DNA from: JAMQKA01 sp043951865
Lineage (GTDB): Bacteria > Bacteroidota > Rhodothermia > Balneolales > Balneolaceae
Direction of reading: 5' to 3'
Length of the DNA: 64,000 bases
Assembly: GCF_043951865.1 (NCBI RefSeq)
Contig: NZ_JBINJF010000006.1
Location: 62,001 to 126,000, forward strand
The notes beneath the pieces are model-generated. The model saw only the letters and a program-made list of their open reading frames with translations. It had not been told where the DNA came from and searched no databases. The position numbers were made by a program, and so were the translations under genes. Position 1 is the stretch's first letter. Every line of letters begins with the position of its first letter. Shown here piece after piece: positions 25,416 through 33,868 of the stretch.

Positions 25416-26810
25416 TTACGTATCACGATCATCTTCGTGCCTGTTGTCCGGCTCCTCATGTTCGAGCAGAGATTCCGGGGATGGCCCGGTCATGTTTTCC
25501 GGCAGCTGCTTGCTCGTCTTGGCTCCCAGCTCCCGAAGCATCTCGACCTGGCGGGTCAGGTTGCCATGCCCGGTGGAAAGACGATTCATCGCTTCATTGT
25601 AGCTCTCCTGGGTCTGCCGTATCCGTTGACCGATATCCTGCATGCTCTCTACAAAATTCACAAACTTGTCATACAGTTTGCCTCCACGGTCTGCGATCTC
25701 CTGCGCGTTCCGGTTCTGGTACTCCTGTTTCCACACGCTGTCGATCGTAGCCAGGGTGGCCAGCAGCGTAGAGGGACTGACGATAACGACATTTTTGTCA
25801 AAGGCCTCATAGTAGAGGCTGCTGTCCTGCTGAAGGGCAACTCCAAACGCCGATTCGATCGGTACGAACATCAGCACGAAATCGGGACTGTTGCCGCCAT
25901 GCAGCTGCTCATAATTCTTGCTGCTGAGTCCCTTGACGTGACTTCGCAGCGAGCTGACATGCTGTTTCAAGGCCGCCTGCCGCTCCGCATCGTCCTCGGC
26001 AGAAGCAAACCGCTCATAGGCTGTCAACGATACTTTGGAATCGATTACCAGCCGCTTGTTGTCGGGCAGGTACACCACCACATCCGGGTAAAGGCGACGA
26101 CCATCCTCGGTTTGATGGTGCTCCTGGATCTCGTACTCGCGCCCCCTGGTAAGTCCCGATTTCTCCAGGATACGCTGCAGGATCACCTCGCCCCAGCTTC
26201 CCTGCGTCTGGGATTCCCCCTTGAGGGCTTTTGTCAGATCCTTGGCCTCCCTGGCCATCTGCTGGTTGAGCTCCTGCAGGTGTTTCAGGTGCTGTTCCAG
26301 CGAACTGCGTCCTTTGAGATCTTCTTTGTGGGTCTCCTCCACCTTTTGTTTAAACTCCTCCATCTTTTCACCCAGCGGCTTCAACAGCTGGTCCAGCTTC
26401 TCCCGGTTCTGCTCGGTAAATTTCTGGGACTTTTCCTCCAGGATCTTGTTCGCCAGGTTTTCAAACTCATCCTTAAATCGATCCTGCAAGTTCTGCATCT
26501 CCTCCTTTTGCTCTTCCAGTTTTTCTCTCAGGTTCCCGTTCACCGAGCGGAGTCGTACATTCTCCTTCTCAGCTTCACCGGCCCTGGATTCAGCCTGCTT
26601 CAGCTCCTGCCGGGTCGACTCCAGCTGCCCAGCCAGGTTACTGTTGCGCTCCTCCAGCCGGCTGACATCCTGCATCGCCTCCGCGTGCTCGCGCTCCAGT
26701 AGCTCGGCCTCCTCTTTGCCAAGGGCCCGACTGCTTTTGAATTTGTAGTGAGCGATGAGGTAGCCGAGGACCAGGCCAATGAGAATAAATACGATAGAAA
26801 TCAATTCCAT
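25416..26810 (-). CDS. rmuC: DNA recombination protein RmuC
   Basis: Membrane-anchored protein that limits DNA inversions and rearrangements in other bacteria; its C-terminal half has a restriction-endonuclease-like fold. The 464-aa protein shows the N-terminal membrane helix (residues 2-20), a long coiled coil to about residue 175, and the conserved core (TQGSWGEVILQRILEKSGL, YPDVVVYLPDNKRLVIDSKVSL, DFVLMFVPIESAF, VVIVSPSTLLATL). The C-terminus is Glu/Asp-rich. A GAGG-CCTC repeat ends 20 bp upstream of its start. Confidence 0.94.
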   Translation of the reverse strand: MELISIVFILIGLVLGYLIAHYKFKSSRALGKEEAELLEREHAEAMQDVSRLEERNSNLAGQLESTRQELKQAESRAGEAEKENVRLRSVNGNLREKLEEQKEEMQNLQDRFKDEFENLANKILEEKSQKFTEQNREKLDQLLKPLGEKMEEFKQKVEETHKEDLKGRSSLEQHLKHLQELNQQMAREAKDLTKALKGESQTQGSWGEVILQRILEKSGLTRGREYEIQEHHQTEDGRRLYPDVVVYLPDNKRLVIDSKVSLTAYERFASAEDDAERQAALKQHVSSLRSHVKGLSSKNYEQLHGGNSPDFVLMFVPIESAFGVALQQDSSLYYEAFDKNVVIVSPSTLLATLATIDSVWKQEYQNRNAQEIADRGGKLYDKFVNFVESMQDIGQRIRQTQESYNEAMNRLSTGHGNLTRQVEMLRELGAKTSKQLPENMTGPSPESLLEHEEPDNRHEDDRDT

Positions 26811-26825
26811 TTATGGATTTAAGCT

Positions 26826-26955
26826 TTAGTGAGGACTTTGCAAAACATTCGAATCATCGTTCGCAGGGAGTTGTACTCCCGCTTTATGTGCTATATGAGA
26901 TCGGTAATACAACCACCCCCCAACTAAGCATCAGGTGCTGCAAAAGCCTCTTAGA
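26826..26955. mobile_element. 120-bp GAGG-CCTC element upstream of rmuC
   Basis: The element 26831-26950 begins GAGGACTTTGCAAAAC and ends TGCTGCAAAAGCCTC. Flanking 5-mers are TTAGT and TTAGA (four of five identical). Its middle has a separate hairpin (GGGAGTTGTACTCCC) and a TTTAT..ATGAG motif shared with the full-length copies. The remaining sequence up to the oxidoreductase gene at 27364 contains no gene or clear site. Confidence 0.7.
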
Positions 26956-27363
26956 TTAAGAGTTCTCTTTGGTGGAAAGAAGTCATTTCTTCAACAGAAG
27001 GTAGAAAGTAAAACGTAGAAAGTTTAGTATTTCCAATATTCTCTTGTCTATTGATCTTGCTTTTTCTTTCTCCTCTTCAAAATAACGCATTCACTGGCAG
27101 GTGAATGTCACCCCGGAAGTATTCTGAGCGGTTCCCTGGCAGTATAGTCCGAACGTAACAGGAAGGAGCTTATCAAGTATTTTAACTGTGACCTAATCCG
27201 GCGGTCAATAGTGCCGAAATCCTTTTAACTATTATTTCTAAATAGTTGTTTTTAATTGTTTTTGCAGTACATTGAATAGTCATTTGCCTGCCTGTTATCC
27301 TGCAAGACAACACCCTAAAACGGGGTGGATTTCCATTTCCAACCTATAAATAATGGATACGCC

Positions 27364-28764
27364 ATGCTACATTTAGAAAAAAAATTGATCGAAGAATTAA
27401 AAAGTACGATAGCCGGTACTATTATCCTGCCGGACGATCCCACCTACAATAAAGCCCGCACTATCTGGAACGGGATGATTGACAAAAAACCTGCACTTAT
27501 TGTCCAGGTAGCCGATACACAAGATGTACCTGTTGCTGTTAATTTTGCCCGTAAAAACAGGCTTGAACTCTCGGTACTGGGTGGTGGACACCACATCGCC
27601 GGAAATTCGCTGGCTGAAAATGGACTAACCATCGATTTTTCCAATATGAAGAAAGTTCAGGTGGATCCAGAAAAGCGGCGTGCCTACGTGGAGCCCGGAG
27701 CCACGCTGGCAGATTTTGACAAAGCCACGCAGGCTCACGGCCTGGCAACCCCCACCGGCATCAATTCCACGACAGGTATGGCCGGGTTGACACTGGGTGG
27801 CGGGTTCGGCTGGCTGACCCGCCAGTACGGACTGACAGTCGATAACCTGGTTTCAGCAGATGTTGTGAGTGCCGGCGGTAAGGCAATAAAGGCGAGCGAG
27901 GAGGAAAATCCCGACCTTTTCTGGGCTCTTCGCGGCGGCGGTGGAAATTTTGGAGTTGTTACCGGATTCGAATTCAACCTGCACAACATGGGACCGGAAG
28001 TTTTTGCCGGCCTGATGGTTTTCCCGTTCCACCAGGCTAAAAACGTACTCAGGCAGTATAATGAATTTTCCCAGTCCGCTCCCCGCGAACTGAATGTCTG
28101 GGTAGTGCTGCGTCACGCCCCGCCGCTGCCCTTCCTCCCCGACGACGTACACGGTAAAATGGTGCTGGTGCTTGCAATATTTTACAACGGGGAGGCCGAC
28201 AAGGGAGAAAAACTTGTGGATTTTCTAAGGGGATTTGGAAATCCGGTTGGCGAACATACCGGGATGCAGCCCTATACCCAGTGGCAGCAGGCGTTCGACC
28301 CGTTGCTCACACCGGGACTGCGCAACTACTGGAAATCGCATAACTTTGAAACCGTAACTGACGAGCTTATTGGAAGCCTGGTAAAATTTGCCGGAACCAT
28401 CCCTTCTCCGCACACTGAAATTTTCCTGGGATCCATATCAGGTCTTCAGAATGAAATACCCGCGGAAGCCACCGCCTACCCGTTGCGTCATGCAAGATAT
28501 ATCATGAATGTCCACGGAAGGTGGGAGGATGAGTCCGACGATGACAGGCTGATCGGCTGGGCCAGAGAAGTGTACAATGCGACCAAACCGTATGCTGCCG
28601 GGGGAGCATATGTCAATTTTATGACGGAAGATGAGAACAATGCCGTTGCCTCGGCCTATGGTGCCAACTACGAACGGCTGGTGGCATTAAAACAAAAGTT
28701 TGACCCTGAAAATCTTTTCCACATGAACCAGAATATCAAACCGAAACCGATGGCCAGCACGTAA
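27364..28764 (+). CDS. FAD-linked oxidase of the berberine-bridge-enzyme-like group
   Basis: Flavin-dependent oxidoreductase of unknown substrate; relatives oxidise sugars, alkaloids or aromatic compounds. The 466-aa protein has the VAO/PCMH FAD-binding domain with the likely covalent FAD histidine in LGGGHHIAGNS, the GMAGLTLGGGFGWLTRQYGLT loop (the position used as a second covalent Cys in some relatives is not a Cys), WALRGGGGNFGVVT, and a C-terminal BBE segment (YGANYERLVALKQKFDPENLFHMNQNI). No signal peptide. ATG 27364 is preferred to the upstream GTG at 27325. Confidence 0.9.
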   Translation: MLHLEKKLIEELKSTIAGTIILPDDPTYNKARTIWNGMIDKKPALIVQVADTQDVPVAVNFARKNRLELSVLGGGHHIAGNSLAENGLTIDFSNMKKVQVDPEKRRAYVEPGATLADFDKATQAHGLATPTGINSTTGMAGLTLGGGFGWLTRQYGLTVDNLVSADVVSAGGKAIKASEEENPDLFWALRGGGGNFGVVTGFEFNLHNMGPEVFAGLMVFPFHQAKNVLRQYNEFSQSAPRELNVWVVLRHAPPLPFLPDDVHGKMVLVLAIFYNGEADKGEKLVDFLRGFGNPVGEHTGMQPYTQWQQAFDPLLTPGLRNYWKSHNFETVTDELIGSLVKFAGTIPSPHTEIFLGSISGLQNEIPAEATAYPLRHARYIMNVHGRWEDESDDDRLIGWAREVYNATKPYAAGGAYVNFMTEDENNAVASAYGANYERLVALKQKFDPENLFHMNQNIKPKPMAST

Positions 28765-28804
28765 CATCCCGGCCCGGGATCGAGCTGGTGGCTCGTCAAT
28801 CATG

Positions 28805-28837
28805 AATTAAAAAAGGGCGACCGTTTATGTCGCCCTT
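28805..28837 (-). terminator. Intrinsic terminator of the DoxX gene
   Basis: AAGGGCGAC (28813-28821) pairs perfectly with GTCGCCCTT (28829-28837); on the minus strand the stem is followed by a run of six T residues, about 30 bp beyond the DoxX stop. It lies between convergent genes and may also limit read-through from the plus strand. Confidence 0.85.
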
Positions 28838-28868
28838 GATGCTTAAGGATAATAAAAAATATCACTTT

Positions 28869-29279
28869 CTATTCACTGTCCAGCGAATATTTGCCGGGAC
28901 CGGTAAGGAAAATAGTGAGATAAATAGTAAGGAATAATACTGCTTTTTCCATACCGCTAAAGGGATCGTTGAACAGGTGGACAAAAAGGAAGGCCACCGT
29001 CATGTTAATCACCAGCACCAAAGCGGCAGCGCGGGTATAGTAACCGATCATGACCAGAAAAGCACAAATCGCTTCGGCAAATGCCGCAAGAATCAGAGAA
29101 ATGGTCGGCCCCAACCCGATGGGATCGGCAAACTGGAAATTGCCACTGAACACGTTCATCAATTTACCCCAGCCGTGCCCATAGATCATGGCAAAAGAGG
29201 CGACCACCCGTAGTATAAGGAGTGATATCCCGATATCGACAAATTCTGACAGCTTACTTGATTTAAGACGTTTTAGCAT
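28869..29279 (-). CDS. DoxX family membrane protein
   Basis: A 136-aa integral membrane protein with four predicted helices and the DoxX layout: LRVVASFAMIYGHGWGKL, PTISLILAAFAEAICAFLVMIGYYTRAAALVLVI and NDPFSGMEKAVLFLTIYLTI. Family members have been linked to quinone-related redox chemistry and thiosulfate or oxidative-stress responses; no specific role can be assigned here. It is monocistronic with its own terminator. Confidence 0.88.
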   Translation of the reverse strand: MLKRLKSSKLSEFVDIGISLLILRVVASFAMIYGHGWGKLMNVFSGNFQFADPIGLGPTISLILAAFAEAICAFLVMIGYYTRAAALVLVINMTVAFLFVHLFNDPFSGMEKAVLFLTIYLTIFLTGPGKYSLDSE

Positions 29280-29549
29280 AGTATATCCCTTATTATTAAG
29301 TTAGTTAGTGGCTAGTTCTATATAACAACTTTCCTGGCAGTATTGCCAATAAGAATTGACTTCCTGCTGCCTGGCAACTCCCTAAAAAACAACAGTATCT
29401 CCGCGGGGAGAAATTTTTTATGAATATAAATTACAAAAAAGCTTTCCTTTTCTTCAAAATCAACTAAATTGGCAACCGGTATCGTATTTTCCTCAATAAA
29501 TCGAGGAGTTAGCCGGGATAAGCGTAAAAATGAAGGGATCACGTACCAG

Positions 29550-29630
29550 TGGGCGTTGCAAAATCAGGGATTTTACCCAAGATCAAAACCTAAACAAATT
29601 CAAACCCGCAGCTTTATATCCCGTACATAA
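29550..29630. repeat. Degenerate GAGG-CCTC element
   Basis: GGGCGTTGCAAAATCAGG, CCCAAGATCAAAACCT and CCCGCAGCTTTATATC align in order with the left half of the full-length copy at 35020. The right end is lost. No direct repeat flanks it. The surrounding gap (29280-29722) shows no other feature. Confidence 0.5.
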
Positions 29631-29722
29631 TGCCGAACCGGAACTGCTTTTCATTCCTTAAACTTTTTACCTTTATTTTCGTAATCGGATGAACATAAAC
29701 GCAAATCAAATGGAATAGGTAA

Positions 29723-29920
29723 ATGAGTGGACAAGGATCAACCGGAAATGTAATTGCCGCCCTCGCAAGCTTTTTTGTACCGGGACTCGGACAGCTGTTG
29801 CAGGGACGGTTTTTAATGTCTCTTACCCACTTTCTGCTGGCGGGTCTCCTCTGGCTAATCTGGCTGGGATGGATCATCCACCTGTGGTCGATACTTGACG
29901 CCGCCCGATTTTCGGGCTGA
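29723..29920 (+). CDS. Small TM2-like membrane protein
   Basis: A 65-aa protein with a glycine-proline motif (FFVPGLGQLLQGRF) followed by hydrophobic helices (LTHFLLAGLLWLIWLGWIIHLWSILDAARF), the layout of the widespread TM2 / small membrane protein group. GGAATAGG precedes the ATG. Function unknown. It lies 58 bp before the CHAD gene in the same direction and could share its transcript. Confidence 0.7.
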   Translation: MSGQGSTGNVIAALASFFVPGLGQLLQGRFLMSLTHFLLAGLLWLIWLGWIIHLWSILDAARFSG

Positions 29921-29978
29921 CCAATTTTTATAAAATTTGAATTGCTTCCTTCCATGGGTTCGCTATTTTTGTGACATT

Positions 29979-30848
29979 ATGGATTATGCACTGGCTACAG
30001 ATGAATCGATCGACGAGGGAATAAAGCGGATCTACACGGACCGACTGCAGCAGATTATACCGACTATCCGGCCTCCTCACCAGAACCTGCACGAGGCGAT
30101 CCACGATGCGCGCAGGGGCTTCAAGTTTATGCGCGCCTTGATCCGGCTGATCAAGTTCTCCCTGGAACCGGAGGCGTATGAGCAACAAAACCATATGTTT
30201 CGCGACATGGGCCGATTCGTCTCGGAACTTCGGGACCTACATGTGTTCATTCTCCTGATGCAGTATGTGGCGAGGGAGTCTCATTCGGTCCGGCCGCAAG
30301 ATATTGAAGAAGGCCTGAACATCCTTCAACAGCAGGAAAAAGAACTGCTGGAGGAGGCCCGGGATCAGCACCGTTTTGAAGATATGGCCGACCGGCTCGA
30401 AGAGGTTCAAAATGCGTTCACAGAACAACAGGGGCTGCCAGACCAACAGTCACTTCTATTCCCCGGACTGAAGGAGATCTACAAAAAAGGGCGCGAAAAC
30501 TACTTCAGGGCAGACGAGGAGGGTACCAAAGAGCAGTTCCACGAGTGGCGCAAGCAGGTAAAATATTTTATGAACGCCTTCCAGGTGTTGGCACATTTTT
30601 GGCCCGGAAAACTGGATATCAAGGGGAAAAGTCTCGCTCAGCTTTCCGATTACCTCGGGGAGGAGCATGACCTGGCCCTGCTCGACGACCTGCTTGTGGA
30701 CCAGGATTTCCGCCGGCATCTGGGCAATATCAAGGCGATGCGCTCGTATGTCGATCAAAAACGATCATTCCTGCAGCGAAGCGCACTGAACCTCGGAGGA
30801 TTCATCTATTCGAAAACAGAAGAAGAATTTATCTCATTTTTTAATTGA
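29979..30848 (+). CDS. CHAD domain protein
   Basis: A 289-aa helical protein with the CHAD signature of histidines in basic surroundings: LHEAIHDARRGFKFMRALIRL near the N-terminus and FHEWRKQVKYFMNAFQVLAHFW in the second half, followed by LGEEHDLALLDDLL. CHAD proteins bind inorganic polyphosphate and often associate with polyphosphate granules. The TTG at 29937 is an alternative start; ATG 29979 is preferred because the domain begins shortly after it. The Smr gene follows after 46 bp. Confidence 0.88.
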   Translation: MDYALATDESIDEGIKRIYTDRLQQIIPTIRPPHQNLHEAIHDARRGFKFMRALIRLIKFSLEPEAYEQQNHMFRDMGRFVSELRDLHVFILLMQYVARESHSVRPQDIEEGLNILQQQEKELLEEARDQHRFEDMADRLEEVQNAFTEQQGLPDQQSLLFPGLKEIYKKGRENYFRADEEGTKEQFHEWRKQVKYFMNAFQVLAHFWPGKLDIKGKSLAQLSDYLGEEHDLALLDDLLVDQDFRRHLGNIKAMRSYVDQKRSFLQRSALNLGGFIYSKTEEEFISFFN

Positions 30849-30894
30849 TCTGTTCCCTGTTCTTCACGGTCACAGAAGCCTGCTCCCAGCTATC

Positions 30895-31185
30895 ATGACA
30901 AACAGTGAACCCAATGAATTCCCGATTGATGGCACGCTGGACCTGCACACCTTCCGGCCGGAGGATCTTGGCTCGCTGATTCCCGACTATATTGAAGCCT
31001 GCCTGGAAAGGGAGATCTACGCTCTCCGTATTATCCACGGGAAGGGAACGGGGAGCCTCCGCCGATCGGTACATGCTCTCCTGGACCGGCATCCCCGCGT
31101 TGAAAGCTATTCGCTGGCAGGTGACCGCAGCGGCTGGGGCGCCACCCTTGTTAATTTGAGGGAGGAACCCCGGGAATCGTTTTAA
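30895..31185 (+). CDS. Smr domain protein
   Basis: A 96-aa stand-alone Smr domain: TLDLHTFRPEDL, then RIIHGKGTGSLRRSVHALLDRHPRVESYSLA. The LDLH and HGKGTG..R motifs define the family, whose members nick DNA or cleave stalled or collided ribosome mRNA. Usually the domain is the C-terminus of MutS2; here it is separate, 290 bp before a membrane-anchored MutS-like ATPase gene. A role in translation rescue or DNA processing is plausible but not decidable. Confidence 0.88.
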   Translation: MTNSEPNEFPIDGTLDLHTFRPEDLGSLIPDYIEACLEREIYALRIIHGKGTGSLRRSVHALLDRHPRVESYSLAGDRSGWGATLVNLREEPRESF

Positions 31186-31474
31186 TACTATCACCCGTCA
31201 CACAAAGAGTTGCCTGGTTTCAGCGTCCCTTCTCAGTATTTTAACCCTCTGATTTTCCTGTCCGAACTCTTTCGGGAAAATCACTGACGCTTTCCTATAT
31301 TCAGAATCAACCAGAATCGAGAACCTGTCACCCGACCGCTGGATCTGCCCGGCTCAGATCGTCGATTAAAGGCTGGAGATATCAATAGTCCAGACCCTGC
31401 GGAATACCGGGCCCGGTCCGGGTGACAAACGTGAGAACCGGCAACGCCGCTTTAAAATTTGTTAATACCCAGAG

Positions 31475-33310
31475 ATGCCACAAAACAGATCCGCATTACG
31501 AGAAGCCATTACCAACCAGCTGCGCAGAATAGAATCCAAAATTGAGATTGTCAATCGGTGGGACAGCCGTATTTCCCGGTATCGCCTCGGCGTATTTGGC
31601 GGGGGCATTGCAGCTCTCTATGTCGCCGCCCAAACCGGGAGTCCCGCGATCACTCTCCTGGTCCTGGGGCTTCTGCTGGGCGTATTTTTCTGGCTGGTAT
31701 CGCGACATCAAAAAGTGGAGCGGCAACAACAGCGGCTGACGCTCTGGAAAAAGATCCGCGGCACGCACCTGGCACGGATGGACCTGGACTGGGAACAGAT
31801 TCCCCCTCCCCCCTCCTCGGAGCCGGAAGAGGACCATCCGTATGCCGGCGATCTCAACATTACGGGGCGCCGCTCGCTGCTCCACCTGATCGACACGGCG
31901 ATCTACGCCGGGGGCAGCGATCAGCTTAAACAGTGGCTGCTCGACAACACCCCGGATACCGGCCGTATCCTGCAGCGCCAGCAGCTGGTGCGGGAACTCA
32001 AGCCGATGGCCCACTTTCGAGATCGGCTTCAGCTGCGGGCGGCCATCAGCAAATCGTACAAATCGGAGCAGGACTGGAATATGGCGGCACTGCTCCGCTG
32101 GCTGGACCGGTCGGCCTCGGAATCCTATACCGGTGCCCTTGCACTGTTGGGCGGACTTGCTGCCGCAAACTGGATACTGGGCATCCTTTACCTGGCGGGA
32201 ATGGTGCCCCCCTATGTTATTTTCAGTGCTGTAATCTACCTGCTAGCCTATAATTTCAACTCCGGAAAGGTGAAAGGGCTCTTTGACGCCTCCTACCAGA
32301 TGGAAAAACTGTTGTCAAGATTCAGCTCCATCCTGATCTACCTGGAAGAGTACCCCTACAAGAAAGGCTCCAGGCTTGAAGAGTTTTGTGCTCTGTACAA
32401 ACAGCAGGAAACCCGGCCCTCCCGGTTCCTTAAAAAAATTGTCCGCCTGGCCGCGGCGGCTTCATCCCAAAAAAGTGAGATTATCTGGGCTATACTGAAC
32501 CTGCTGTTGCCCTGGGATCTCTACTTTTCGTACAAGCTGGATCAATACAAAACGGAGCTCAAAGATCCACTGAACCGCTGGCTAGACCATTTTTACCAGC
32601 TTGAGGCGCTCTGTTCGCTGGCCAACTTTGCGTGGCTTAACCCTGGCTACATCCTTTCGGCACCGGCCGCCGATCGCTCACAGCCGGTCCTGAGCGCCAC
32701 CGACCTGGGACACCCCCTCATTCCCCACGAAGAGAAGGTGACAAATGATGTGACGATTGAAAAAAATGGCTCTCTCATTCTCATCACCGGGTCAAATATG
32801 TCTGGCAAAAGCACCTACCTGCGGACGCTGGGTATCAACCTGTGCCTCTGTCTCTCCGGTGGACCGGTGAATGCCCGAAGCTTCCATGCCATCCCATTTC
32901 GGCTCTTTAGCAGTATCAACGTGGTGGACTCGCTGGATGAAGGGCTCTCGCATTTCTATGCGGAGGTACGCAAGCTGCGGCGGTTGCTGGATGCGCTGGA
33001 ACGGGAGGATACCTGGCCGCTCTTTTTTCTGGTGGATGAAATTTTTCGTGGTACCAACAACCGGGAACGCCTGATCGGGAGCACCGCTTTCCTGAAGCAT
33101 GTGGCCGGCACCGACGGGGTCGGTGTGGTCTCAACCCACGATCTTGAACTGGCCTCGCTGGAAGATGAGATTCCACAGCTCACCAACTGGCATTTCGAGG
33201 AGACGATCAAAGACGGGAAAATGAGCTTCGAATACAAGCTGAAGCCGGGTCCCTGTCCCACCACCAACGCACTGACCATCATGAAAATGGAAGGGTTGCC
33301 CGTGGAATGA
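31475..33310 (+). CDS. Membrane-anchored MutS-like ATPase
   Basis: A 611-aa protein with the MutS ATPase domain at its C-terminus: Walker A in ITGSNMSGKSTYLRT (about residues 437-450), Walker B in LFFLVDEIFRGTNN (about 517-530) and GVVSTHDLEL. It lacks the mismatch-recognition domain. Two hydrophobic hairpins are present, at residues 36-75 and about 205-255, so it should be membrane-bound. It belongs to a poorly studied MutS-related group frequent in Bacteroidota; its role in mismatch repair is doubtful. An upstream 289-bp gap holds no gene. Confidence 0.85.
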   Translation: MPQNRSALREAITNQLRRIESKIEIVNRWDSRISRYRLGVFGGGIAALYVAAQTGSPAITLLVLGLLLGVFFWLVSRHQKVERQQQRLTLWKKIRGTHLARMDLDWEQIPPPPSSEPEEDHPYAGDLNITGRRSLLHLIDTAIYAGGSDQLKQWLLDNTPDTGRILQRQQLVRELKPMAHFRDRLQLRAAISKSYKSEQDWNMAALLRWLDRSASESYTGALALLGGLAAANWILGILYLAGMVPPYVIFSAVIYLLAYNFNSGKVKGLFDASYQMEKLLSRFSSILIYLEEYPYKKGSRLEEFCALYKQQETRPSRFLKKIVRLAAAASSQKSEIIWAILNLLLPWDLYFSYKLDQYKTELKDPLNRWLDHFYQLEALCSLANFAWLNPGYILSAPAADRSQPVLSATDLGHPLIPHEEKVTNDVTIEKNGSLILITGSNMSGKSTYLRTLGINLCLCLSGGPVNARSFHAIPFRLFSSINVVDSLDEGLSHFYAEVRKLRRLLDALEREDTWPLFFLVDEIFRGTNNRERLIGSTAFLKHVAGTDGVGVVSTHDLELASLEDEIPQLTNWHFEETIKDGKMSFEYKLKPGPCPTTNALTIMKMEGLPVE

Positions 33311-33868
33311 TTGAATGATTGATTCATTGAGTGAGTGGGAACCGGGAGATCCACGAGTTTATTTCTTTTTTTGCAACTTTTCACGAGTTGTTACGAAAAA
33401 GCAAACTACATTTCGCCAAGGGTCCCCCCGTTAAGTTAGGGATGGGAGCAAAGCTATGGTGACATTTCTTGCAAATTTATCACCGCTCGGCTCGAGGTAA
33501 TCCAATTTACATTATATCCCAAGTTCAGAAAGTCAGCCCGATTTTCTGAACGTAGATAACCTACACCAAAAGCCTTCCACTGACCTGGAGGGCTTTTAAA
33601 TTTATTAGCCTCCCTGTTTTGAAGAAAATTGTTACGTTTTCGAATCCTTATTGCTTACTGGTACCCCTCTCCCAGATGTACCCCAATTTAAAGCAGGCAG
33701 TACAAAATAGTACCTGATCAATATTGGCTGGATCTGCATCGGTACCGGCAGGCCAACAAATATTATATTCAATTAATATTAACATAATTCTTTGTGGTTA
33801 CACCCCGATTTCAATAACTAAAAAGAGGTGATGCTGGGAAATAAATATCAATATAAAATCGAGGGAAG
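33311..33868. other. Gene-free stretch with repeats and a possible structured leader
   Basis: It begins with a GATTGA/CATTGA-rich stretch (33311-33340). Between 33405 and 33500 several short inverted segments occur, including GGTGA...TCACC around AGCAAAGCTATGG. A terminator-like hairpin follows at 33568-33597. The rest, up to the lipoprotein ribosome binding site, is AT-rich and probably promoter DNA. I see no coding sequence. Confidence 0.4.
33568..33597 (+). terminator. Terminator-like hairpin upstream of the lipoprotein gene
   Basis: AAAAGCCTTCCA pairs with TGGAGGGCTTTT (one wobble) around CTGACC; the T-run is short but followed by an AT-rich stretch. It could end the MutS-like transcript or an independent RNA covering 33405-33597. 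Confidence 0.6.

Noticed and set aside
25437..26702. A 421-codon open frame on the plus strand opposite rmuC
   Set aside because: It is Leu-rich because it mirrors the coiled-coil codons of rmuC; there is no start context or domain.
33405..33500. A c-di-GMP (GEMM) riboswitch, suggested by the stretch GGGAGCAAAGCTATGG
   Set aside because: Only the GCAAAGC core is similar; the required upstream CAAACC-type stem and the tetraloop receptor arrangement are missing.
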